8,213 nt of DNA, from positions 1 through 8,213 of the forward strand of contig CAKQNZ010000088.1 in assembly GCA_934255435.1 (NCBI GenBank). The letters are read 5' to 3'. Both the position numbers and the translations under genes were made by a program. Each line of letters opens with the position of its first letter. The stretch's first letter is position 1. Shown in pieces: positions 1 to 6,337 of the stretch. The DNA is from an uncultured Clostridia bacterium (lineage in GTDB: Bacteria; Bacillota; Clostridia; Peptostreptococcales; Anaerovoracaceae). The notes beneath the pieces are model-generated. The model made no database searches and was not told the DNA's origin. It worked only from the letters and a program-made list of their open reading frames with translations.

Positions 1-558
1 TTCCTGGAGAGTCCTGTAGAGCCCCGTATGGAACAGTTTTCTGAATATGTCCCGTCGTTCCTCTGTGGACGCCAGCAGCAGCTTCAGGAAATCTCCCTGT
101 GCTATCATGGCGATCTGTGTGAACTGATCCCTGTCTATCCCCATTATCTCCACGATGGCGCTGTTCACTTCCTTCATCTTCGTTATGACTCTGCCGTCAT
201 CAAAGTGAAGCTCTGCATTGGCTTTCTCGCTGGTAAGTCCTTCTCACCTGGTCTTTGGCCTCATATATTCGGGATTGCGCCTCACTGTATACTCTCTGCC
301 GCCGTAGGAAAATATCAGCTCCACCTCGGTAGGAGTCGAAGCCTCTGCATACTTGGATCTGAACATACCTGCGTCACGACTGCTGCCGCTGGCCTCGCCG
401 TACAATGCAAAAGTTATAGCGTCGAACACCGTCGTCTTACCTGCCCCTGTATCTCCCGTTATGAGATATATTCCCCCGTTTCCAAGCTTAGTGAAATCTA
501 TCTCTGTCCTGCCTGCATATGGTCCGAATGCAGACATCGTAAGTTTTACCGGTCTCAT
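1..558 (-). pseudogene. sbcC: SbcC nuclease ATPase subunit, N-terminal part, interrupted by an in-frame TGA; runs off the left edge
   Basis: SbcC is the SMC/Rad50-like ATPase of the SbcCD complex, which opens and cleaves DNA hairpins and processes double-strand ends. The start chosen is ATG at 558 ([16 protein letters not shown]), because it overlaps the sbcD stop as ATGA and has a GGGAGGG ribosome binding site just upstream; an earlier ATG at 573 lies within sbcD and is less likely. The Walker A motif GDTGAGKTT is at residues 35-43. After residue 104 (RPKTR) the frame meets TGA at 246-244. Read through that codon, the same frame continues without another stop for 81 codons to the window edge and gives classic SbcC sequence (EGLTSEKANAEL, then the Q-loop region QIAMIAQGDFLKLL). 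The stop sits where relatives usually have Gly in an R-G-E-G stretch, so one base change (GGA to TGA) explains it. The coiled coil and second ATPase half lie outside the window. If the TGA is real, only a 104-residue fragment lacking Walker B is made. Confidence 0.85.
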
Positions 559-1700
559 TCCCGTCCCTCCCATATATCTTCGATAAGTCTGGTGACAAAG
601 TCACTCTGTTCATCAGACATAGGCATATCGTTCTGCATCTCATAAAAATCAGCGAATATATCCAGCGGCGATCTTTTCTCACTGCATGACGTATCAGTTA
701 TTGTCACACCGCTTCTTGTCCGCCTGTTATCGTAATCCAGCTTCATAAGATATGGATATATCACCCGCAGCCTCGCCACAGCTTCAGGCACATCTTCTTC
801 ATCTGTCAGTGTTATATGTATATAGTTGTTTTTCCATCCGGTGTCTTTATAGAAGCTCATCGCTGTCAGTTCATCGTAAGTGCCTTTCAGCTCCGTCATA
901 TCACGTAAAGGCATAAGTGGTATCTCATGTATATCCACATTTCCGGCAGATCCAATCTCTGCCACCGTCACCGATTTGTGATGTCCTGCTTCGGAAAACG
1001 AATATTTGAGAGGACTGCCGCAGTATCTTATCCGTCCGTCGACCATGTCCTGTGGTCCGTGGATATGCCCCAGTGCCACATAATCGAAATCATCGAACAC
1101 CGATGCATCCACATTGTCAGATCCTCCCACCGACAGCTCTTCGGATTCGCAGCGCTGCGCTCCTGTGACGAACTGATGTGTTATAAGTATGCTGCGCCTT
1201 TCTTTATCGACAGGCATATGATCTACAGCAGTCCTTACTGCATCCGTATATGACACTATGCTCTCCGCTTCATCGGAGAAAGCTTTCCGCACATGCACCG
1301 GCTTTATGAAAGGCAGCATGAATACATCCACCGGGCCATGCTCATCCTCTATGCTCACCGGTTCTATATCGCCGTTATATACAGGCGACAGATAGATGCC
1401 TGCACTGTCCATCAGCCTGTTTCCGAACGACAGTCTCTCCGGCGAATCATGATTGCCGCTTATTATGAACACAGGTATATCCAGGGCTGCCAGCCTCACG
1501 AGAAAATCATCGAAGGCTTCCACTGCTTCAGCTGAGGGCACAGGCTTGTCATATACGTCACCTGCTATGGCGATACAGTCAGGTTTCTCGTCCGCTATGA
1601 TCCTGATGATCTCCCTGAGTATGTATCTCTGATCCTCTGTCATCGAAAATCCGTTGACTCGCTTGCCTATGTGCAGATCAGACAAATGTATCAGTTTCAT
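555..1700 (-). CDS. sbcD: SbcD, exonuclease subunit of SbcCD
   Basis: This is the Mre11-type metallophosphoesterase that provides the nuclease active site of SbcCD. The 381-residue length is typical. The metal-binding motifs appear in order: DLHIG (D8, H10), GDVYD (D48), GNHD (N83, H84, D85), THQF (H175) and GHIHG (H212, H214). All expected ligands are present, so the enzyme should be active. The C-terminal third is the capping domain. The ATG at 1700 has a GGGAGGA ribosome binding site about 9-10 bases upstream and lies 28 bases downstream of a near-consensus promoter start point. Its TGA stop overlaps the sbcC ATG by four bases, which suggests translational coupling. Because the partner gene carries a nonsense codon, SbcD may lack a working ATPase partner in this strain. 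Confidence 0.96.
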   Translation of the reverse strand: MKLIHLSDLHIGKRVNGFSMTEDQRYILREIIRIIADEKPDCIAIAGDVYDKPVPSAEAVEAFDDFLVRLAALDIPVFIISGNHDSPERLSFGNRLMDSAGIYLSPVYNGDIEPVSIEDEHGPVDVFMLPFIKPVHVRKAFSDEAESIVSYTDAVRTAVDHMPVDKERRSILITHQFVTGAQRCESEELSVGGSDNVDASVFDDFDYVALGHIHGPQDMVDGRIRYCGSPLKYSFSEAGHHKSVTVAEIGSAGNVDIHEIPLMPLRDMTELKGTYDELTAMSFYKDTGWKNNYIHITLTDEEDVPEAVARLRVIYPYLMKLDYDNRRTRSGVTITDTSCSEKRSPLDIFADFYEMQNDMPMSDEQSDFVTRLIEDIWEGRE

Positions 1701-1734
1701 ATATCATTCCTCCCACATTTCTTTTATATGAGCC

Positions 1735-1763
1735 ATTATACCAAACAGCCGTTTCGTTTGCAA
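1735..1763 (-). promoter_or_regulatory. Sigma-A type promoter of sbcDC
   Basis: On the minus strand a -35 box TTGCAA (1758-1763) is separated by exactly 17 bases from a perfect -10 box TATAAT (1735-1740). Transcription should start near 1728, leaving a leader of roughly 28 bases that holds the sbcD ribosome binding site. The promoter lies directly after the terminator of the abc unit, so sbcDC has its own transcript. Confidence 0.82.
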
Positions 1764-1779
1764 TATTTTTCCATATTCA

Positions 1780-1806
1780 AAAGACCGCCTTTTTCCGACG
1801 GTCTTT
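1780..1806 (-). terminator. Rho-independent terminator of the tetR-abc unit
   Basis: AAAGACCG (1780-1787) pairs with CGGTCTTT (1799-1806) around an 11-base loop. On the minus strand the stem ends in a short T-run (CTTTTG). It begins about 28 bases after the TAG stop of the second ABC gene and just upstream of the sbcD promoter, which is where a terminator for the abc transcript is expected. Confidence 0.72.
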
Positions 1807-1834
1807 GATTTCTTTCATTATTATATGAATGATA

Positions 1835-3568
1835 CTACAGCTTCCAGCCTACTGCTTTTTCTCTCGATCCTATGAATCTCCTGTATATGCCTTCCTGCTT
1901 CATGAGTTCTTCATGTCTGCCCTGCTGCACGATCCTGCCCTTGTCGATGACTACGATCTGGTCTGCGTGGCGCACTGTCTTGAGACGGTGGGCTATCATT
2001 ATGACTGTTTTGTCGGCTGTCAGAGCCTCCACGGCTTCAGTCAGCTCTTTTTCATTTTCCGGGTCCACGTTGGCTGTAGCTTCGTCCAGGATTATCACCG
2101 GTGAATCCTTCATCACAGCTCTTGCGATGGATATACGCTGTTTCTCTCCTCCGGAAAGTGTGGCTCCACCTTCACCGATGACTGTATCGTATCCGTCAGG
2201 CAGCGCCATTATGAAGTCGTGACAGCATGCTTTCTTTGCAGCTTCTATGACCTCGTCCATGGATGCGTTTTCTCTGCCGAATCTGATATTGTTGGCTATT
2301 GTGTCTGCGAACAGGTATACATTCTGGAACACGAAGCTGAAATTTTTCATAAGGCTGTCCATGCTGTACTCTCTGACGTCGATACCGCCCAGCTTTACGG
2401 AGCCTTCGTCTACATCCCAGAATCTCGAGATGAGGTTGCAGAGAGTTGTCTTGCCGCCTCCGGAAGGTCCTACGATGGCAAGTGATGATTTTTCAGGTAT
2501 ATGCAGGCTGATGCTGTCTATTATCTTTCTCTCGTCATAAGAGAAGCTGATGTTCTCTACATCTATATCGTGGTTTTCAGGTTCCACCTGTCTGCCGTCG
2601 ATATCCATGGTGTCAAGATCCAGTATAGTCTGAGCCTTGTCCACGGACACATCCACTGTATGGAGCAGTGCGTTGTAGCTGCCGGCCTGTTCAAGGCTGC
2701 TGTAAAGGATGAAGCTGCATATCATCATACCTATGCATACCATGATGTCCATGCTGCCGCTGAGATAGAATGCTGCCGAGCAGAGCACCATCACTGCACC
2801 GGTTATCTTCGTTATGCTGTTCTGCAGTGTCATGAAAGGAATGAACGTGAATTCCATCTTCGTATTGATATCTGCATTGTGTTCTATCGTATCATTGAGG
2901 CGCTTCATTCTCTTACCTGTCATATTGTACGACTTGACTTCCGATATGCCCTGTATGTATTCCATGGTCTCGCTTACAAGCTCCGTATCCGAAGCTACTT
3001 TTTCCGATGATATCCCTTTGCCTGCATCCTGCATGCGGTTGTTGAACAGCATGAAAAGCAGAGTTCCTGCAAGACCTATGAGCCCTATCCTGTAGTCGAA
3101 TATTATCAGCATCACAAGGATCACGGCTGTGTTCAGCATCCCCTGTGTAGTCAGCATCACGACACGGGTCGCCACATTGCCTAGATTTTCCATTGTGTTT
3201 GTAGTCACGGAAGTTATCTCTCCCAGACTGTTCTTGTTGAAATATCCCATAGGCAGGTATCTCAGATGACGTGCTATCTCCACTCGCTTGAATGCTGCGG
3301 CATTGTATCCGCCTTCTGTCTGCAGCATCGTGGAACGCATCTTGCTGACGAAAGATATCAGCACAGAAGCTGCCATCACTGCCACGGCTCCCCATATCAT
3401 CCCGGTGGAAATATTTTTATCTGTCACCGCTATAAGTATTATCATTATGGCAGGTATCTTCATGGCTTCACCTATAGCCTGTAAAACTCCCAGGGCTATG
3501 GATATCTGGAATTTTCGCTTGTTCTCTCTGCCACTGAACTCAAAGAATTTTTTCAGTATACCGTACAT
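1835..3568 (-). CDS. ABC transporter, fused permease-ATPase half-transporter (second subunit)
   Basis: A 577-residue half transporter with an exporter-type six-helix membrane domain (about residues 20-300) and a C-terminal ATPase. Visible motifs are Walker A GPSGGGKTT (367-375), Q-loop Q415, signature LSGGEKQR (471-478), Walker B VIILDE with catalytic E496, D-loop region ANVDPENE and switch H527. The ATPase is complete. The start at ATG 3568 is preferred over an upstream in-frame ATG at 3679: AGGAGG lies 9 bases before it, the first subunit ends at 3573, and the longer form adds 37 residues of no membrane-protein character. The four-base gap to the first subunit and their similar size suggest an obligate heterodimer. 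The substrate cannot be read from the sequence. The TetR neighbour suggests an inducible drug, peptide or metabolite exporter. The paired DEATA..DPENE architecture also recalls exporter-fold siderophore importers (IrtAB/YbtPQ), so import is a possible alternative. Confidence 0.92.
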   Translation of the reverse strand: MYGILKKFFEFSGRENKRKFQISIALGVLQAIGEAMKIPAIMIILIAVTDKNISTGMIWGAVAVMAASVLISFVSKMRSTMLQTEGGYNAAAFKRVEIARHLRYLPMGYFNKNSLGEITSVTTNTMENLGNVATRVVMLTTQGMLNTAVILVMLIIFDYRIGLIGLAGTLLFMLFNNRMQDAGKGISSEKVASDTELVSETMEYIQGISEVKSYNMTGKRMKRLNDTIEHNADINTKMEFTFIPFMTLQNSITKITGAVMVLCSAAFYLSGSMDIMVCIGMMICSFILYSSLEQAGSYNALLHTVDVSVDKAQTILDLDTMDIDGRQVEPENHDIDVENISFSYDERKIIDSISLHIPEKSSLAIVGPSGGGKTTLCNLISRFWDVDEGSVKLGGIDVREYSMDSLMKNFSFVFQNVYLFADTIANNIRFGRENASMDEVIEAAKKACCHDFIMALPDGYDTVIGEGGATLSGGEKQRISIARAVMKDSPVIILDEATANVDPENEKELTEAVEALTADKTVIMIAHRLKTVRHADQIVVIDKGRIVQQGRHEELMKQEGIYRRFIGSREKAVGWKL

Positions 3569-3572
3569 CCTG

Positions 3573-5327
3573 CTACACCTCCTCTTTCGTGTCTCTTGCT
3601 GAGACGTGAGCTTCCCACATCTCTTTGTAGATGCCGTTTTTCTGAAGGAGCTGTGTATGGGTACCTTCTTCTGCGACACTGCCGTCTTTTATAACGAATA
3701 TCCTGTCGGCGTCTGTGATGGTTGAAAGTCTGTGTGCTATGACGATCAGTGTCTTGCCGGCAACGAGTTCCGCAACGGATGACTGTATCACCGCTTCGTT
3801 TTCAGGATCGGTATATGCGGTAGCTTCATCCAGAATCACCACAGGTGCGTCTTTGAGCATCGCTCTTGCTATGGATATACGCTGTCTCTCGCCCCCTGAC
3901 AGATGGCCGCCTGCACCGCCTGCAACTGTACCGAAACCGTCTTCCAGCTGCATGATGAAATCATAGCATCCGCTTTTCCTTGCTGCCTCCTCGACTTCTT
4001 CATCGGTGGCGTCCATGCGTCCCTGACGGATGTTCTCTCTTACCGATTCGTTGAAAAGATAATTGTCCTGTGATACATATGCTATCATCCTGTTGTATTC
4101 AGGGAGAGCTATATGCTTTATGTCAGTCCCGCCGATCTTTATGCTGCCGGAGTCCACATCCCACAGAGATGCTATCAGCTTGGCAACAGTGGATTTGCCG
4201 CTGCCCGACGGTCCCACGATGGCATTCACCGATCCTGATGCCATCTTCATATCTATGCCGTGGAGCACCTCGGTGTCGTGATACGAGAACTTCACATTTT
4301 CAAGTTCCACTGAGAAGTCTGCCGGCTCCGCATCTGAAACTTCAGGTCTGTCAAGTTCTGTATGCGTCAGTATGCCTGTTATCTCACCCATGACCGTTCC
4401 CACTGTACCCAGGTCATCCGTATAACCCATGACGTTCAGCAGCGGACCTACGATACCAAGAGAAAGGATGATGCACATCACCAGTTCAGGTACGCTCAGC
4501 GAACCGTTCCTCACGAAAAGTGCACCGAAAGGCAGTACGGTCAGCAGTGTATACGGAGTCAGTATGAATGTCAGTGACTGGAAGATATTGTTCTGCCTCA
4601 TCCAGCTGATGAATGAGTCTGCGCTTGCAGCGGCGGCTTTCGTAAATTTCTCATAGGAGCCGTCCACTTTGCCGAAGGCTTTGATGACTTCGATGCCGTT
4701 TATGTATTCCACAGCAGCAGCATTGAGCTCATGGGTGCATCTGACTGTCCTCCTGAAATTCTCCTCATATCCGATGAACATGCCGCATGTCGCAGCCAGT
4801 CCCAGAACTATCGGTATCAGGGAAAGCAGTGCTATACGCCAGTCCGTTATGAAAAGGTATATGATTACCACCAGCGGTGCGGCAAGGTTGCTTGTGAATT
4901 CCGGTACGATGTGCGCCAGCGTCGTCTCCATGCTGTCCACACGCTCAACGATTATATTTTTGAAGCTGCCGGAAGACGTGTCTTTGACATATCCCAGAGG
5001 CACTCTCGCCAGCTTGTCGAGGCACTGTCTTCGGATGCTGGCAAGGACTGCGAAAGTCGCCTTGTGGGAGCATGCTGTGGATATGCTGTGCAGCAGTTCC
5101 GCCACCAGGAACGATACTGCGATCAGTACCGCCTGCATTATGTAAAATCTCATTTCCCGCTCACCGTCCAGGATATGTGTCACGATATTACCTATCAGGA
5201 AATACGGTACGATCCTGAACAGAACATTGATGAGAGCCAGTACCATGCTGAGGATGTAATATCCCCTGCGCTGCCCGGCCCACCGGACGATCCACTGTAT
5301 CAGGGATCTTTCTTTTTCGTTTTTCAT
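3573..5327 (-). CDS. ABC transporter, fused permease-ATPase half-transporter (first subunit)
   Basis: A 584-residue half transporter. The membrane domain covers about residues 20-310, with hydrophobic stretches near 23-48, 62-82, 146-185, 250-272 and 281-300. The ATPase domain starts near 338 with Walker A GPSGSGKST (372-380), Q-loop Q420, signature LSGGERQR (476-483), Walker B VVILDE with catalytic E501, and switch H532. Like its partner it keeps every catalytic residue, so neither composite ATP site looks obviously degenerate, unlike many heterodimeric drug exporters. The ATG at 5327 has AGGAGG 6 bases upstream. The gene follows tetR by 110 bases in the same direction and ends four bases before the second subunit, whose ribosome binding site lies inside the last codons of this gene. 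The pair forms one transporter in the cytoplasmic membrane. Substrate and direction are unknown. Confidence 0.93.
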   Translation of the reverse strand: MKNEKERSLIQWIVRWAGQRRGYYILSMVLALINVLFRIVPYFLIGNIVTHILDGEREMRFYIMQAVLIAVSFLVAELLHSISTACSHKATFAVLASIRRQCLDKLARVPLGYVKDTSSGSFKNIIVERVDSMETTLAHIVPEFTSNLAAPLVVIIYLFITDWRIALLSLIPIVLGLAATCGMFIGYEENFRRTVRCTHELNAAAVEYINGIEVIKAFGKVDGSYEKFTKAAAASADSFISWMRQNNIFQSLTFILTPYTLLTVLPFGALFVRNGSLSVPELVMCIILSLGIVGPLLNVMGYTDDLGTVGTVMGEITGILTHTELDRPEVSDAEPADFSVELENVKFSYHDTEVLHGIDMKMASGSVNAIVGPSGSGKSTVAKLIASLWDVDSGSIKIGGTDIKHIALPEYNRMIAYVSQDNYLFNESVRENIRQGRMDATDEEVEEAARKSGCYDFIMQLEDGFGTVAGGAGGHLSGGERQRISIARAMLKDAPVVILDEATAYTDPENEAVIQSSVAELVAGKTLIVIAHRLSTITDADRIFVIKDGSVAEEGTHTQLLQKNGIYKEMWEAHVSARDTKEEV

Positions 5328-5350
5328 CTTTGGCCTCCTTGTGATTTTGA

Positions 5351-5368
5351 AGTTAGTGAATTCTAACC
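5351..5368. promoter_or_regulatory. Candidate TetR operator in front of the abc genes
   Basis: The 18-bp site AGTTAGTGAATTCTAACC contains outer half-sites GTTAG and CTAAC in inverted orientation. It matches the site over the tetR promoter (6138-6121 read on the minus strand) at 13 of 18 positions, including the first eight bases. It overlaps a -10-like TAGAAT (5360-5365, minus strand) that could start a separate abc transcript, though no good -35 box is seen at the right distance. Being 24 bases upstream of the abc start codon, it is well placed for repression. Binding by this TetR protein is inferred. Confidence 0.5.
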
Positions 5369-5382
5369 GCCTGTTCTTTTTT

Positions 5383-5409
5383 TACCGCACCACGGTGTGT
5401 GATGCGGTA
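5383..5409. other. Hairpin between tetR and the first abc gene, without a U-tract
   Basis: TACCGCA (5383-5389) pairs with TGCGGTA (5403-5409). After one C-A mismatch a further three pairs form, leaving a five-base loop. On the coding (minus) strand it is followed by seven A residues, not T residues, so it is not a standard intrinsic terminator for tetR. It may stabilise the tetR 3' end, mark a processing point or act as another protein site. This supports, but does not prove, read-through from tetR into the abc genes. Confidence 0.5.
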
Positions 5410-5437
5410 GCTTTCTTCCGTCATGTATGGCTGCTTT

Positions 5438-6052
5438 TCAGAAGCTTATACCGAAAAGTCTCTCCCAGCCTGCTGTATAGAATTCCTTCAGTATCATGAC
5501 TTTCCTTATGGCTGCTTCTTTCTCCATATCATGGACCACTATCTCGAATACCCCTGAGAACTGTCCGCTGGCTATCATATGCTGCAGTTCCGGATCTATA
5601 TACGGCATATCTTTGCCGCTTTTTCTCATGAGTTCGATATACCGGTCAGTAGACGCCACCTCACGCTCCACTATATTGTGGATGAAGCTGGTGAAAGGCG
5701 TCCCCTCGGATTTGCAGAGCAGCAGCTTAAAAATGTCATAATGATCGTAGACATAGTCAAGCATCTTGTTGATGCCGTCCCTGGAAGTCTCCTTCATGCG
5801 GGCGGTCTGCGCTTCCGGTGAAAGCTCCTCGAAATCCGCAAGTATCTCATCATATATGTTGTAGATATGCTCCGCATGCTCCTCCACCAGTTCTGCGAAC
5901 AGCGCCTCCTTGGTAGGATAGTATTTATAGAATGCGCCTGTGGTAACGCCTGCGTTTTTTACGATCTGCCTCAGTGAAGCCCCTGCGAACCCTTTGTCCA
6001 TGAACTCACTGACAGCCGCCTGCCGTATCATCTCCTTCGTGTCGCTTTTCAA
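5438..6052 (-). CDS. TetR/AcrR-family transcriptional repressor
   Basis: A 204-residue regulator of typical TetR length. The N-terminal DNA-binding domain spans about residues 4-50, with the helix-turn-helix in the stretch SLRQIVKNAGVTTGAFYKYYP (about residues 26-46); the rest is the helical ligand-binding and dimerisation domain, which gives no clue to the ligand. The start chosen is TTG at 6052, because AGGAGG (6063-6068) lies exactly 10 bases upstream. The ATG at 6082 would add 10 residues (MQHVEGGVKI) that are themselves read from the ribosome binding site, and it has no such site of its own. The gene is first in a co-directional run with the two ABC genes, so it most likely represses itself and the transporter until a transported compound binds. 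Related inverted repeats over its promoter and upstream of the abc genes fit this. Confidence 0.9.
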   Translation of the reverse strand: MKSDTKEMIRQAAVSEFMDKGFAGASLRQIVKNAGVTTGAFYKYYPTKEALFAELVEEHAEHIYNIYDEILADFEELSPEAQTARMKETSRDGINKMLDYVYDHYDIFKLLLCKSEGTPFTSFIHNIVEREVASTDRYIELMRKSGKDMPYIDPELQHMIASGQFSGVFEIVVHDMEKEAAIRKVMILKEFYTAGWERLFGISF

Positions 6053-6062
6053 TATTTTTACG

Positions 6063-6068
6063 CCTCCT
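6063..6068 (-). promoter_or_regulatory. Ribosome binding site fixing the TTG start of tetR
   Basis: On the minus strand AGGAGG is separated by 10 bases from TTG at 6052-6050. This perfect site lies inside the reading frame that would begin at the upstream ATG (6082), so the shorter TTG-initiated protein is preferred. A 10-bp perfect palindrome CAACATGTTG (6070-6079) abuts it and may be coincidental. Confidence 0.75.
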
Positions 6069-6099
6069 TCAACATGTTGCATTTATCATAGTGCAGTTT

Positions 6100-6116
6100 A
6101 GATAACACCGTTATCT
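6100..6116. promoter_or_regulatory. Perfect inverted repeat near the tetR transcription start
   Basis: AGATAACACCGTTATCT has 7-bp perfect arms around a 3-bp centre. It covers the expected tetR start point (near 6118) and the beginning of its leader, four bases from the first candidate operator. It could be a second operator for the TetR protein or a site for another regulator. Its GATAAC half differs from the GTTAG half of the other two sites. Confidence 0.45.
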
Positions 6117-6120
6117 TTTT

Positions 6121-6138
6121 AGTTATGTTACACTAACT
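6121..6138. promoter_or_regulatory. Candidate TetR operator over the tetR promoter
   Basis: Read on the minus strand the site is AGTTAGTGTAACATAACT, with outer inverted AGTTA and TAACT arms spaced by 8 bases. It covers the -10 box and the proximal spacer of the tetR promoter, an arrangement that would block RNA polymerase. It shares 13 of 18 bases with the site upstream of the abc genes. Occupancy by this regulator is inferred from position and similarity. Confidence 0.55.
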
Positions 6139-6153
6139 CCGTTTTTGTGTCAA
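6125..6153 (-). promoter_or_regulatory. Sigma-A type promoter of tetR (and probably the abc genes)
   Basis: A perfect -35 box TTGACA (minus strand, 6148-6153) is followed by a 17-base spacer and a -10 box TAACAT (6125-6130, four of six consensus bases). The start point is predicted near 6118, giving a leader of about 65 bases. The consensus -35 and the operator-like palindrome across the -10 suggest a strong promoter held off by repression. Confidence 0.78.
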
Positions 6154-6209
6154 GAGCCGGAAAGTTATTTTTTCTGACTTTATCGCTATCTGTTTGCTGT
6201 TTTTTCGTG

Positions 6210-6226
6210 GATTTTTCGGAAAAATC
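6210..6226. repeat. Short inverted repeat in the tetR-rh intergenic region
   Basis: GATTTTT and AAAAATC (7 bp each) flank a CGG centre, between the tetR promoter and the promoter of the ammonium channel gene, about 28 bases upstream of the latter's -35 box. No gene ends here, so a terminator role is unlikely; a regulator site for either gene is possible. AT-rich sequence makes a chance repeat plausible. Confidence 0.35.
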
Positions 6227-6253
6227 TCATTCTACAGACATTTTCTCTAAATA

Positions 6254-6282
6254 TTTACACTCTTTCTCTATAGTGATAAAAT
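6254..6282 (+). promoter_or_regulatory. Sigma-A type promoter of the ammonium channel gene
   Basis: A -35 box TTTACA (6254-6259, five of six consensus) and a -10 box TAAAAT (6277-6282, five of six) are separated by exactly 17 bases. The start point should be near 6289, leaving an AT-rich leader of about 49 bases with AAGGAG (6322-6327) ten bases before the ATG. No sigma-54 (GG-N10-GC) promoter was noticed, so classical NtrC-type control is not suggested. Confidence 0.75.
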
Positions 6283-6337
6283 TTATTCGGGGTAATTATT
6301 TATTAATTATATGTTATTTGTAAGGAGCTGAAAAACT

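Noticed and set aside
244..246. TGA read as selenocysteine or as glycine/tryptophan through a variant genetic code
   Set aside because: The position in SbcC is not a Cys/Sec site. TGA ends sbcD, tetR and the channel gene at natural lengths, glycine is encoded by GGN and Trp by TGG throughout.
28..645. A 205-codon plus-strand open frame opposite sbcC and sbcD
   Set aside because: It lies antisense to two clearly recognisable genes, has no convincing ribosome binding site, and its translation is rich in Cys, His and Ser, as expected of a shadow frame.
2501..3010. A 169-codon plus-strand open frame opposite the second ABC subunit
   Set aside because: Composition (many His, Tyr, Cys) and position match a shadow of the conserved minus-strand membrane domain.
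4731..5366. A 211-codon plus-strand open frame opposite the first ABC subunit
   Set aside because: It is fully antisense to a conserved ABC gene and its regulatory region, with no recognisable domain or start signals.
6070..6079. The 10-bp palindrome CAACATGTTG as a regulator site in the tetR leader
   Set aside because: It is short, unrelated to the other candidate operators and expected by chance at this length, so it is only mentioned alongside the ribosome binding site.
6289..6337. A riboswitch or structured leader in front of the ammonium channel gene
   Set aside because: The leader is only about 49 bases of AT-rich sequence with no stable stem, too short for known aptamers.
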